A stretch of 64,000 nt of DNA. It comes from SCGC-AAA076-P13 sp964276235. GTDB taxonomy: Bacteria; Pseudomonadota; Gammaproteobacteria; Magnimaribacterales; D2472. The translations under genes were made by a program, and so were the position numbers. The stretch spans positions 496,001-560,000 of the forward strand of contig CAXYEK010000001.1 of assembly GCA_964276235.1 (NCBI GenBank), read 5' to 3'. This document shows, one piece after another, positions 33,884 through 43,164 of this stretch (within the stretch, counting starts at the first letter, position 1; each line of letters begins with the position of its first letter). The notes under the pieces are model-generated. The model ran no database searches, had not been told where the DNA came from, and was given only the letters and a program-made list of their open reading frames with translations.

Positions 33884-36800
33884 ATGAAGAATTCATTTTC
33901 ACATCTAAGAGTTTCATCAGAATATAGTATTACTCAAGGATTATTAACAATTAACCAAATTGTAGATAGTGCAGTAAAACATTCAGTTCCTTCAGTAGCC
34001 TTAACAGATAGATCGAATATGTTTGGTCTAGTGAAGTTTTTTAATAAATGTGAATCATCAGGCATAAAACCAATTTCTGGTTCTTCTATAAGAGTTGCCT
34101 TTGAAGAAGATGAGCAATCTCATGAACTTCTTTGCCTTGCTAAGACTAATAAAGGCCATAAAAACCTCATGAAAATTATCTCGTCAGCTCATAATAATTA
34201 TAATTATCAAACACCTATAATAGATTTTAAGGACTTAGAATATTTAAAAGATGAAATTATTGTTATATCTGGTGGAAAAGATAGTCATATTTTTGATTTA
34301 CTAAAAAGGCATAAAATAGATGAGGCTGAAAAGAGGGTTGATAAATTTCTCACAGCTTTTAAAGATGATTTTGTATTAGAAGTTCAAAAAACTAACCGGG
34401 CTGATGAGTATGATTATTTTTCTAACATAGCACCCTTATCTTCAAAAAAAGGAGTCCCTTTAATAGCTACTAATGATGTTTTGTTTGCAAAGTCTTCTGA
34501 TTTTGATACTCACGAAACTAAGGTATGTATAAATACTGGAAAGACTCTCAATGATCCAAATAGAGAGAAAATTTTTTCTCAAGAACAATATTTTAAGTCT
34601 CCAGAACAAATGACCGAGCTGTTTAAAGGCTTTGATGAGTTGATAGATAATACAAATGAGATTTCAAAAAAATGTAATGTATCAATCCATACCAAAGAAT
34701 ATTTTCTACCAGAATATCCAGTACCCAAGGAGCATGACTTTGACTCTTTTCTTGTAGAGTTATCAAAAAAACGATTGGCTCCTTTTATAGATGCTTTCGA
34801 TAAGGCTAAAAAAGATACTTATATTGAAAGACTCGATTATGAATTAAATCAGATCAAAACAATGGGTTTCTCAAGTTACTTTTTAATTGTCTATGATTTT
34901 ATTCTATGGTCAAAAGACAATGATGTGCCTGTTGGTCCAGGAAGGGGTTCTGGAGCAGGGTCATTAGTAGCTTTTGCTTTAGGAATAACTACTCTTGATC
35001 CAATTGATCACGGTCTTCTGTTTGAACGTTTTCTCAATCCAGAGAGAATATCAATGCCAGATTTTGATATTGATTTTTGCATGGAAAAAAGAGACAGCGT
35101 TATTGAATATGTTAGTAACAAATATGGGTCTGGAGCTGTTTCACAGATTGCAACTTTTGGAACAATGGCTGCTAGAGCAGTCGTAAGAGATGTTGCTAGG
35201 GCATTAGGCAAGCCTTATGCAGTTGGCGATAGAATTTCAAAGATGATTCCTTTTGCACCGGGGATGACATTAGATAGAGCAAAAGAAGAGCAACCAATTT
35301 TTGCTCAAGCTTCAAAAAATGATCCTGAAGTAAAAGAGGTTGTTGATTTGGCATACAAATTAGAGGGTATTGCAAGAAATGTTGGTAAACATGCTGGTGG
35401 TGTTGTTATAGCGCCAGGAAGTATTTCTGATTTTTGTCCTGTTTATAATGACAGACAATCTGCTTCAGTAATGACTCAATACGATAAAGACGATGTTGAG
35501 AAAATTGGATTAGTAAAGTTTGACTTTCTTGGTCTCAGGACACTCACAGTTATTGATAGAGCAGTGAAGTCAATAAATTCGTCCATGAAAAAAAATGAAT
35601 CTTTAGATTTAGATAAAATTCCTCATAACGATTCTAAGGTATTTGAACTATTGTCATCTGGAAAAACTATGGCTATTTTTCAACTTGAATCTACCGGTAT
35701 GAGAGCCCTTATAAAAAGTTTAAAACCAACAAAATTTGAGGAAATTACTGCTCTTTTAGCCTTGTACAGACCTGGACCCTTGAACTCTGGTATGCATACA
35801 ACTTTTGTTGATCGCAAGCATGGAAAGAGCCCAGTTGTTTACCCACATGAATTACTAGAACCAGTATTATCTGAAACTTATGGGGTCATTGTTTATCAAG
35901 AACAAGTCATGGAAGCTGCAAGAGTTTTGGCAGGTTACTCTATGGGTGAGGCTGACATTTTAAGAAGAGTTATGGGTAAAAAGAAAATAGAAGAGATGGA
36001 AGAGCAAAGAGAAATATTTATTAAAGGTTGCGAACAAAAATCAATACCAGCCAAAAAAGCTGAAAAAATATTTGAACTGATAGAGCAATTTGCTGAATAC
36101 GGTTTTAATAAGTCTCATTCTGCAGCTTATGCTGTAATTTCATATCAAACAGCTTATTTAAAAACTTATTATCCAGAACATTTTATGGCTGCAGTTCTAT
36201 CAACAGAGCTAGGTAACACTGAAAAGATTTATGCTCTTATTCAAGAATGCAAAAGGATGGGTATCAAAGTGCTCAAGCCAAATATTTTAACAAGCAGTAA
36301 AAGATTTATAGTTAACGAAAATTTAGATATTGAATATGGTTTAGGTGCAATCAAGGGCGTTGCTGACACCTTTATCAAACATATAAGTGACATAAGAAAT
36401 ACTTTAGACTTTAAAGATCTGTGGGATTTCTCCAAAAAAGCTGATATTAAATTAGGCGGAAAAAAGTCACTTGAAGCATTATCTCAATCAGGAGCGTTTG
36501 ATAGCATTGCACCATCAAGAAGTATCGCTATTTCTTGTGTAGAAGATATGCTCAAAGATAGCTCTAAAAATATACCTAATCAAGCTGGTACAAATGGAGA
36601 CTTATTTTCTGTGATTGATCAGGATTTTGATCCTTACGAAAAATACAAGAATACTTTGGATATGCCTTTAAGCGAACTATTATCCCTCGAGAAAAAATCA
36701 TTAGGTTATTACCTTTCAGGACATCCAGTTAGCGCAATTGGAAATAAGGTTGCTAAACTTCGATCAAAAAAGATTTCTCAATTAGATGGAGATACCAAGA

Positions 36801-37324
36801 AAGCTTCATTAGTTTGCTTAATAAATAGTGTCAGACAGATAAAAGATAGAAAAGGTAATCCTTTAACATTTATTAATTTTGATGATGGAACTGGAATCAT
36901 GGATGGTGTTGTTGCTAGTGATACTCTTGAGACTTGTCATTCAATTCTTAAAGAAGGGCAGATACTTGTTCTAAAAGGCGTAATTGAAATAGATGATTAC
37001 AAATCTAAAGAAGTGGGTGACTCGATGTTTAGAATGAGAGTAAAAGAAGTGCAATCTCTTGATACTGAGCTTCATAAAAAAGTTAAAGAGGTCGTTGTAG
37101 ATATTGAGAATTCAGATTTAGTATCGTTAGATAATTTTTCTGAGAAATTAGAAAATATAAATGATGATTTTTGGAGAAGCGGAAGCTGTCAATTATATAT
37201 TAAGGTTATAACCAATAATTCTGAGGCTATAATAGATGCTGGTGATAAATTTAAGTTTGAACCTACCTTATTAAATTTAAATTATCTTGATGAAATATTT
37301 GGAAATAAAGCTCTGGAGATTTAG
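33884..37324 (+). CDS. dnaE: DNA polymerase III alpha subunit
   Basis: DnaE is the catalytic subunit of the replicative polymerase. The 1146-residue product has the N-terminal PHP domain (FSHLRVSSEYSITQGLLTI), the palm with the catalytic aspartates in SMPDFDIDFCMEKRD near residue 395, FGTMAARAVVRDVAR, the fingers and thumb (MGKKKIEEMEEQRE, GFNKSHSAAYAVISYQTAYL), and the C-terminal OB fold. Length compares with 1160 in E. coli. It follows rnhB by 4 bases and precedes accA by 24. Together with holD at 41802-42242 the window holds two replicase subunits. Confidence 0.97.
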   Translation: MKNSFSHLRVSSEYSITQGLLTINQIVDSAVKHSVPSVALTDRSNMFGLVKFFNKCESSGIKPISGSSIRVAFEEDEQSHELLCLAKTNKGHKNLMKIISSAHNNYNYQTPIIDFKDLEYLKDEIIVISGGKDSHIFDLLKRHKIDEAEKRVDKFLTAFKDDFVLEVQKTNRADEYDYFSNIAPLSSKKGVPLIATNDVLFAKSSDFDTHETKVCINTGKTLNDPNREKIFSQEQYFKSPEQMTELFKGFDELIDNTNEISKKCNVSIHTKEYFLPEYPVPKEHDFDSFLVELSKKRLAPFIDAFDKAKKDTYIERLDYELNQIKTMGFSSYFLIVYDFILWSKDNDVPVGPGRGSGAGSLVAFALGITTLDPIDHGLLFERFLNPERISMPDFDIDFCMEKRDSVIEYVSNKYGSGAVSQIATFGTMAARAVVRDVARALGKPYAVGDRISKMIPFAPGMTLDRAKEEQPIFAQASKNDPEVKEVVDLAYKLEGIARNVGKHAGGVVIAPGSISDFCPVYNDRQSASVMTQYDKDDVEKIGLVKFDFLGLRTLTVIDRAVKSINSSMKKNESLDLDKIPHNDSKVFELLSSGKTMAIFQLESTGMRALIKSLKPTKFEEITALLALYRPGPLNSGMHTTFVDRKHGKSPVVYPHELLEPVLSETYGVIVYQEQVMEAARVLAGYSMGEADILRRVMGKKKIEEMEEQREIFIKGCEQKSIPAKKAEKIFELIEQFAEYGFNKSHSAAYAVISYQTAYLKTYYPEHFMAAVLSTELGNTEKIYALIQECKRMGIKVLKPNILTSSKRFIVNENLDIEYGLGAIKGVADTFIKHISDIRNTLDFKDLWDFSKKADIKLGGKKSLEALSQSGAFDSIAPSRSIAISCVEDMLKDSSKNIPNQAGTNGDLFSVIDQDFDPYEKYKNTLDMPLSELLSLEKKSLGYYLSGHPVSAIGNKVAKLRSKKISQLDGDTKKASLVCLINSVRQIKDRKGNPLTFINFDDGTGIMDGVVASDTLETCHSILKEGQILVLKGVIEIDDYKSKEVGDSMFRMRVKEVQSLDTELHKKVKEVVVDIENSDLVSLDNFSEKLENINDDFWRSGSCQLYIKVITNNSEAIIDAGDKFKFEPTLLNLNYLDEIFGNKALEI

Positions 37325-37348
37325 ATTACTTTTTGTAAAAAATAAATA

Positions 37349-38341
37349 ATGTCAGATAAGAAAAAAACCTCAGAAGGTTATGAACCAGGTGAAACTCAAG
37401 ATCAAAAGTTTTTAGATTTTGAAAAACCAATCGAAGAGATTTCTGAAAAAATTACAGCTCTTGAAAATAGCTCAATGGAAAGTTCTGAGCTTAATAAACA
37501 AATTCTATTATTAGAAAAAGATAGAGATGCTCTTACAAAAAAGATTTACTCTAAATTATCTACATGGCAAACAGTTCAAGTTGCAAGACATCCGCAAAGA
37601 CCTCACACATTAGATTTTATAAAAAGGGTTTTCAAAGACTTTGATGAGCTTCATGGGGACAGACAATTTGGAGATGATGCCTCTATAGTTGGTGGTGTTG
37701 CCTATCTAGAAAAAATGCCAGTGATGATTATTGGGCATGAAAAAGGAAGAGATACTGAAGAGAAGGTTAGAAGAAATTTTGGAATGCCACAACCAGAAGG
37801 CTATAGAAAAGCAAAAAGATTAATGCAATTTGCTGAACAATTTTCTTTGCCAGTTATTACTTTTATAGATACTGCTGGTGCATATCCAGGTGTTGAGGGT
37901 GAAGAAAGAGGTCAAAGTGAGGCTATAGCAAGAAATTTAGCTGTAATGTCCGAACTAAAAACACCAATAATTGTTGTAGTTACAGGAGAAGGTGGCTCAG
38001 GAGGGGCTTTAGCAATTAGTGTTGGTGATCATTTATCAATGTTGCAATATGCAACTTATTCAGTTGCTTCTCCAGAAGCTTGCTCCTCAATTATTTGGAG
38101 AACGCCGGATAAAGCATCTGAAGCTGCCGATGCAATGAAAGTTTGTTCACATGAGCTACTTAAAATTAATATTATTGATGAGATTATTTCAGAGCCTTTA
38201 GGCGGCGCTCATAGAGATTATGATGAAGTATCACTTCAAATCAAACACTCTTTAATTCAGAACTTAGCTAAGCTTTCACAATTATCATCTGAAGATTTAG
38301 TAGATAGGCGTTATAAAAGGCTTCTGCAAATCGGCATCTGA
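37349..38341 (+). CDS. accA: Acetyl-CoA carboxylase carboxyltransferase alpha subunit
   Basis: AccA forms with AccD the carboxyltransferase that makes malonyl-CoA for fatty acid synthesis. The 330-residue product has a longer acidic N-terminus, then LDFEKPIEEISEKI, RHPQRPHTLDFIKRVFKDF, the oxyanion-type loop GHEKGRDTEEKVRRNFGMPQ, and FIDTAGAYPGVEGEERGQ with GEGGSGGALAI. It lies between dnaE and tilS as in E. coli and Pseudomonas. A few extra N-terminal residues compared with E. coli (319) are unremarkable. Confidence 0.96.
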   Translation: MSDKKKTSEGYEPGETQDQKFLDFEKPIEEISEKITALENSSMESSELNKQILLLEKDRDALTKKIYSKLSTWQTVQVARHPQRPHTLDFIKRVFKDFDELHGDRQFGDDASIVGGVAYLEKMPVMIIGHEKGRDTEEKVRRNFGMPQPEGYRKAKRLMQFAEQFSLPVITFIDTAGAYPGVEGEERGQSEAIARNLAVMSELKTPIIVVVTGEGGSGGALAISVGDHLSMLQYATYSVASPEACSSIIWRTPDKASEAADAMKVCSHELLKINIIDEIISEPLGGAHRDYDEVSLQIKHSLIQNLAKLSQLSSEDLVDRRYKRLLQIGI

Positions 38342-38343
38342 AC

Positions 38344-39300
38344 GTGATTAACAATCAAGTATTAACCGAACATATTAATAAATCTACCAAGATTTATGTT
38401 GCTTTTAGTGGAGGAGCTGACTCATCAGCTTTATTATATCTTTTTGCTGAAATTAGAAAGAAAGATCGCTTTGAACTAGAAGCCATCCACATAAATCATA
38501 ATTTATCTAAAGATAGTAAAAAGTGGGAAGATCATTGCAAATCAATATGTAAAAGCATTGATGTAAATTTAATCACTAAATCAATTGATATTAATATTGA
38601 TGGTGATGGCCTAGAGTCTGCTGCAAGAAAAGCTAGATATAGTATTTTTTCTGATCTCCTTAAAGAAGGAGAGCAAGTATTATTAGCACATCACTCGAAC
38701 GATGTAGCTGAAACATTTTTTTTAAGACTATTTAGGGGAACCGGAATGGACGGATTGGAGGGCCCTCCGGTAAAAAGGGCTGTTGGCTTAGGTTTTCTTG
38801 TCAGACCTCTCTTAGGTTATTCAAAGAAAGATCTTTTAAGCTATTTAGATAAAAACAATATAAGTTTCATAGAAGATGCTTCGAACTTTGAAATAAATCA
38901 AGATAGAAACTTCATAAGAAACAGCTTAATTCCTATAATTGAAGAAAGATGGGTAAATGCTTCGGATAGAATTTCAAAAACTTCTAAATTAATTGAAGGC
39001 AGGAATATTTTATACAAAGAGCTTTTCAAAAAGGAATACGGCTATCTCATTGGGAAAGAAATTCCTGTCAAAGATTTAAAAAATTTAGATAATGCAGTTT
39101 GTGCAGATATTATTAGGTCTTCCATTGCCATCCAAAATATAGCTATGCCAAACAAAAAAATAACAGAAGAAATAATTAAAACATTTATCTTATCAAGACC
39201 TGGACCAAAATCAGAAGTTCTATGGTCAAGAGCTGACAACGATCAGCTTGGCGGAAAAGCCATCTACAAAAATGGCTGTATTGTAATAACAAATAGGTAG
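38344..39300 (+). CDS. tilS: tRNA(Ile)-lysidine synthase, compact form
   Basis: TilS converts C34 of the tRNA-Ile CAU anticodon to lysidine, which allows AUA reading. The 318-residue product has the PP-loop ATP site FSGGADSSALLYL, then LLAHHSNDVAETFFLRLFRG and RPLLGYSKKDLLSYL, typical of the N-terminal domain. Start is GTG. E. coli TilS has 432 residues; most of the C-terminal substrate-recognition part is missing here, leaving a compact form like those of some other bacteria. It ends the rpsB to tilS run. Confidence 0.93.
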   Translation: MINNQVLTEHINKSTKIYVAFSGGADSSALLYLFAEIRKKDRFELEAIHINHNLSKDSKKWEDHCKSICKSIDVNLITKSIDINIDGDGLESAARKARYSIFSDLLKEGEQVLLAHHSNDVAETFFLRLFRGTGMDGLEGPPVKRAVGLGFLVRPLLGYSKKDLLSYLDKNNISFIEDASNFEINQDRNFIRNSLIPIIEERWVNASDRISKTSKLIEGRNILYKELFKKEYGYLIGKEIPVKDLKNLDNAVCADIIRSSIAIQNIAMPNKKITEEIIKTFILSRPGPKSEVLWSRADNDQLGGKAIYKNGCIVITNR

Positions 39301-39310
39301 CCTATATAAT
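39281..39310 (+). promoter_or_regulatory. Sigma70-type promoter for the second crotonase gene
   Basis: TTGTAA (39281-39286) and TATAAT (39305-39310) lie 18 bases apart across the end of tilS, 29 bases before the ATG at 39339. An AGGG ribosome site follows at 39327. The perfect -10 makes this one of the better promoter candidates in the window. Confidence 0.5.
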
Positions 39311-39338
39311 TAGGAATCCATTTTCTAGGGAAAAAAAC

Positions 39339-40112
39339 ATGAATTTTGAAACTGTTGAATTAATTAAAAAAGATAAGGTTGCAACCATTAAGCTTAATAG
39401 ACCAGATAAACTTAATGCTTTTAATGAAAAATTAATATGGGAGCTTCAGAAAGCAACCTTAGAAGTAAAAGAAGATGAAGACATCAAGGTTCTTATAATC
39501 ACTGGGGCCGGAAGAGGATTTTCTGCTGGAGCTGATTTGACTGAAAGTGAATCTAGTTGGGAGGGTTCAAAAGATGCTCTCTTAAGAGGTTTCAAGCCAT
39601 TTTTTGAAAATATTATTACAATGCCAAAACCAGTAATAGCTTCTATTGCAGGGCCTGCAGCGGGAATTGGAGCAGCATTGGCAATGTCCTGTGATTTAAG
39701 AGTTATGTCTGAGAAAAGTTATATCCTTTCAGTATTTAGTAATATTGCTTTAGTTCCTGACGGAGGCCTTTCTTGGTTCCTCCCAAAATTTATGGGTTAT
39801 GCGAAGGCATATGAGTATGCCATTGAAGCTAAAAAAATTACTGCTGATGAGTGCTTACATTTTGGAATGGTTAATAAAGTTGTGGCAGAAGAAGAATTAG
39901 AAGATAAAACAATGGAGTGGGCTTTAAGGCTTGCCAAAAGATCATCACAGTCACTTATGCATACCAAAACTCTTATGAGAGAGTCTTTAAGTGTTGGTTA
40001 TTGGGATACTTTTGCTAGTGAGGCAGAAATTCAAAACAGTCTAACAAGAAGTCCTCAAAACTATGAAGCTGTGACAGCTTTCTTTGAAAAAAGAGAGCCA
40101 AACTTCGATTAA
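39339..40112 (+). CDS. Enoyl-CoA hydratase/isomerase family protein (crotonase)
   Basis: This is a second crotonase-fold enzyme, 257 residues, the usual length. It has IKLNRPDKLNAFNEKL, ITGAGRGFSAGADLTE, ASIAGPAAGIGAALAMSCDLR (oxyanion hole) and LVPDGGLSWFLPKFMG. The catalytic Glu of true hydratases near GPAAG is not in place, while an Asp in VPDGG is, which is the pattern of PaaG-like isomerases; the assignment stays open. It shares the segment SWFLPK with the crotonase at 1681-2550, so the two are related paralogues. It converges on leuA with a 3-base gap. Confidence 0.9.
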   Translation: MNFETVELIKKDKVATIKLNRPDKLNAFNEKLIWELQKATLEVKEDEDIKVLIITGAGRGFSAGADLTESESSWEGSKDALLRGFKPFFENIITMPKPVIASIAGPAAGIGAALAMSCDLRVMSEKSYILSVFSNIALVPDGGLSWFLPKFMGYAKAYEYAIEAKKITADECLHFGMVNKVVAEEELEDKTMEWALRLAKRSSQSLMHTKTLMRESLSVGYWDTFASEAEIQNSLTRSPQNYEAVTAFFEKREPNFD

Positions 40113-40115
40113 TAC

Positions 40116-41768
40116 TTAAAGAATTTTACTCAGCCCAACAATAATAGCTTCAAAAGAAGCCCTTGTAGTATTTTGATTAATACCAACTCCCCAGCTATTT
40201 TTACCGTCTATCTCCAGTTCAATGTATGCTGCTGCCTGAGCATCTGACCCTGAAGAGATGGCTGATTGATGGTAGTCAGAAACTTTTATTTGTATATTCA
40301 GTTCCTCGCATAGCCCATTAACAAATGCATCAATAGGACCGTTACCAAGACCATTGATAATTAATTCCTTAGAATCCATCATCATTTTTAATTCTAATTG
40401 ATTAACCTCGTTTTGAGTTGACGATAAATGACTTATATATGAAGCATTCTTTTTAGGAATTAAGAAATTATCTTCAAATATTTTCCATATATCAGAGCTA
40501 CTAACTTCTTTTCCTGTTTCTTCAGCAATCTTTTGTATTTTTTGACTCATGCTAATTTGCAATCTTCTTGGAAGTGAAACTCCATGATCTTTTTCAAGTA
40601 AGAAAGCAACTCCGCCTTTGCCTGATTGTGAATTTATTCTTACAACAGCTTCATAACTTCTTCCTAAATCAGCAGGATCTATTGGAAGATAAGGAACTGC
40701 CCATACAGGATCATTAGATTCTTTCATGGATTGAAAACCTTTCTTAATAGCATCTTGATGAGAACCAGAGAAAGCTGTAAAAACAAGATCACCAGCGTAA
40801 GGATGTCTTGGGTGAACAGGAAGCTGATTGCAGTATTCAACCTCTCTCATAACAGAGTTTATATTAGAAAAATCTAGTTGTGGATCTATACCCTGAGTAA
40901 GCATATTTAAAGCAATAGTTACGATATCAACATTCCCCGTTCTCTCACCGTTACCAAATAATGTGCCTTCAACTCTATCAGCTCCAGCCATTAACCCAAA
41001 CTCTGAGGCAGCAACAGCAGTACCTCTATCGTTATGAGGGTGCAAGCTCAGAGAAATATTATCTCTATTTTTAAGATTATTATTCATCCATTCAATTTGG
41101 TCGCCATAAATATTAGGAGTCGACATCTCAACAGTTGCTGGCAGATTGATAATAATTTTATGATCTGAAACTGTTTTAAGGATTTCAACTACCTCATCAC
41201 ATACTTCGGCAGCATAATCCAATTCTGTTCCAGTAAAGCTTTCAGGTGAGTATTCAAAACTCCAATCTGTATCTGGATTTTGCTCTGCTAATGCTTTAAT
41301 TTTAAGAGCTCCATCAACTGCAATTTTTTTAATACCTTCTTTATCTTGTTTAAAAACAACCTTTCTTTGAAGAGTTGATGTTGAATTATAAAAATGAACT
41401 ATGGCTTTAGGAATACCTTTCAAGGATTCAAAAGTTCTTTCAATTAACTCATTCCTAGCTTGTGTTAATACTTGAATATTTACGTCACTTGGAATTTTCT
41501 TCGCTTCGATCAAATCTCTAACAAAATCAAAGTCTGTCTGAGATGCGGAGGGGAAGCCAACTTCTATTTCTTTGAAACCAATACTACAAAGAAGTGAAAA
41601 CATTCTATCTTTTCTTTCAACGCCCATAGGCTCTATTAAAGCTTGATTCCCATCCCTAAGATCAACAGAACACCATGTAGGTGCTTTATCTATGACTTTT
41701 GTTGGCCACTGTCTATTTTTAAGTTTAATTGGCTCAAAAGACTTATATTTGTTTACTGGATTATCCAT
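40116..41768 (-). CDS. leuA: 2-isopropylmalate synthase
   Basis: LeuA condenses acetyl-CoA and 2-ketoisovalerate, the first committed step of leucine synthesis. The 550-residue product is the longer type found in actinobacteria, yeast and many gammaproteobacteria: N-terminus FEPIKLKNRQWPTKVIDKAP, catalytic barrel with CSVDLRDGNQALIEP, FNFE-type VGFPSASQTDFDFV, metal His residues in LSLHPHNDRGTAVAA, and the C-terminal allosteric LeuA dimer domain (about 430-550) that senses leucine. It diverges from holD by 33 bases. Confidence 0.95.
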   Translation of the reverse strand: MDNPVNKYKSFEPIKLKNRQWPTKVIDKAPTWCSVDLRDGNQALIEPMGVERKDRMFSLLCSIGFKEIEVGFPSASQTDFDFVRDLIEAKKIPSDVNIQVLTQARNELIERTFESLKGIPKAIVHFYNSTSTLQRKVVFKQDKEGIKKIAVDGALKIKALAEQNPDTDWSFEYSPESFTGTELDYAAEVCDEVVEILKTVSDHKIIINLPATVEMSTPNIYGDQIEWMNNNLKNRDNISLSLHPHNDRGTAVAASEFGLMAGADRVEGTLFGNGERTGNVDIVTIALNMLTQGIDPQLDFSNINSVMREVEYCNQLPVHPRHPYAGDLVFTAFSGSHQDAIKKGFQSMKESNDPVWAVPYLPIDPADLGRSYEAVVRINSQSGKGGVAFLLEKDHGVSLPRRLQISMSQKIQKIAEETGKEVSSSDIWKIFEDNFLIPKKNASYISHLSSTQNEVNQLELKMMMDSKELIINGLGNGPIDAFVNGLCEELNIQIKVSDYHQSAISSGSDAQAAAYIELEIDGKNSWGVGINQNTTRASFEAIIVGLSKIL

Positions 41769-41801
41769 TTTGCATTAAGTAAATGTTAATATTTTATCTC
41801 T

Positions 41802-42242
41802 ATGATAACTTCATCTATAAAAACTAACCTTATCTTAAAAGAGATTGGCGTTACAAGGTATTCTTTACGTTCTAACAAAGAAAAAACCAATGATAAAGAA
41901 ATTCATATTTATCAAAAAGGAAACATTCTAACATTACTTGAAATTTGTTTTAATGATTTACCACAAGACCAGGCAGACCTTCTTAAAGCTATTGTTAGCG
42001 CTATTAAGCCTAATGAGCCAAATGAGTTAATTGAAAGTATAAGTTTTGAATCAAGCAATGATATTCACAAGATGGTCTCATCAAAGAAAGAATTGGCTGG
42101 CATCATTGTCTTTACTAAAGATAATCTAGAAATAGAAACGTCTTTACCAATAATAAGATCGAATTCATTGGAAGAAATAATTAAAAATCCTAGCCTAAAG
42201 AAGCCTCTTTGGGAAAATATTAAAAAAGACCTTATTAAATAA
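41802..42242 (+). CDS. holD: Probable DNA polymerase III psi subunit, divergent
   Basis: HolD (psi) bridges the clamp loader to chi and SSB. The 146-residue product has no strong motif, but three stretches resemble E. coli HolD as I recall it: LKEIGVTRYSLRS near the start against LQQLGITQWSLRR, EEIIKNPSLKKPLW near the end against the region ending ARAALW, and overall size (137 in E. coli). The decisive context is that it directly overlaps rimI (TAATG), as holD-rimI does in E. coli. HolD is poorly conserved, so this call rests on weak similarity plus synteny. Otherwise it is an unknown small protein. Confidence 0.7.
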   Translation: MITSSIKTNLILKEIGVTRYSLRSNKEKTNDKEIHIYQKGNILTLLEICFNDLPQDQADLLKAIVSAIKPNEPNELIESISFESSNDIHKMVSSKKELAGIIVFTKDNLEIETSLPIIRSNSLEEIIKNPSLKKPLWENIKKDLIK

Positions 42243-42679
42243 TGCATAAAATCTCATTACTAGATATAAACGATCTAGAAGAAGCATATGAGATTGAGGT
42301 TTTAACCAATCCATCACCATGGTCTTTTGATATCTTTAAGTCTTCTTTTGAGGTTGGCCACCGCGGCCTGGTGTGCAAAGAAGAGGGCAAGATGCTGGGC
42401 TTTCTCATTTTTTCTCCGATTAAGCCTGAGGCACATCTTTTAAGTATTGCAGTTACAAAGACTCAGCAGTCAAAAGGAATGGGTTCATTATTAATTAAAT
42501 CTATGATTAGTCAGTGCAAAGCAATGGGTATCAATCAAGTTTTTCTTGAGGTTCGTGTAAGTAATGAAAAGGCAATAGCATTTTATCAAAAGTATGGATT
42601 TGAAAAGGATGCAATAAGAGATAAATATTATTCTGGGGACATTCCTGAAGATGCCTTGCTCATGTCTTTAAACCTTTAG
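42242..42679 (+). CDS. rimI: Ribosomal protein S18 alanine N-acetyltransferase
   Basis: RimI acetylates the N-terminal alanine of ribosomal protein S18. The 145-residue GNAT fold has the N-terminal LEEAYEIEVLTNPSPWSFDIFKSS-type region, the acetyl-CoA loop VTKTQQSKGMGSLLI, and motif B with FLEVRVSNEKAIAFYQKYGF, then RDKYYSG. These segments fit RimI rather than a generic GNAT. It overlaps the holD stop by one base (TAATG), and its own stop overlaps the stop of the glutathione peroxidase gene on the other strand by 4 bases. Confidence 0.92.
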   Translation: MHKISLLDINDLEEAYEIEVLTNPSPWSFDIFKSSFEVGHRGLVCKEEGKMLGFLIFSPIKPEAHLLSIAVTKTQQSKGMGSLLIKSMISQCKAMGINQVFLEVRVSNEKAIAFYQKYGFEKDAIRDKYYSGDIPEDALLMSLNL

Positions 42680-43164
42680 CTCAATAGAGCAATAATATCT
42701 GATTCAATATCTTCTGGTTTTGTTGTTGGTCCGTAACGATTAACAACTTCACCATTTTTATTAACAAGAAATTTAGAAAAATTCCATTTAATATTTTTTG
42801 TTCCAAGTATTCCAGGACGTTCTTTCTTAAGAAAATCATAAAAAGGCTCAGCCTTATCTCCATTGACGTTAATTTTATTAAAGATGTTAAATGAGACATC
42901 ATATTTTTCAGAACAAAAAAACTGTATTTCTTCGTTTGTTCCAGATTCCTGACCTCTAAACTGATTACATGGAAATCCTAATACTTCTAAGCCATTTTCC
43001 TTATGCTTTTCATATAAATCTTGAAGTCCTTTATATTGATATGTAAACCCGCATTCACTTGCGACATTTACAACTAAAAGAACCTTTTGTTTAAATGAGC
43101 TGATGGGCACATCCTGCATTTCAGAATCCTTTACTACAAAATCATAAATACTATCTTTATCCAT
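42676..43164 (-). CDS. Glutathione peroxidase family protein (copy 1)
   Basis: This is a thiol peroxidase of the GPx family that reduces hydroperoxides, probably using thioredoxin or glutathione. The 162-residue thioredoxin fold has Cys38 (not selenocysteine) in VASECGFTYQYKGLQ, the Gln/Cys segment VLGFPCNQF and the Trp-Asn pair in WNFSKFLV, completing the catalytic tetrad. It is downstream of, and overlaps by 8 bases, a second GPx gene on the same strand, so the pair is a tandem duplication transcribed together. Confidence 0.92.
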   Translation of the reverse strand: MDKDSIYDFVVKDSEMQDVPISSFKQKVLLVVNVASECGFTYQYKGLQDLYEKHKENGLEVLGFPCNQFRGQESGTNEEIQFFCSEKYDVSFNIFNKINVNGDKAEPFYDFLKKERPGILGTKNIKWNFSKFLVNKNGEVVNRYGPTTKPEDIESDIIALLS

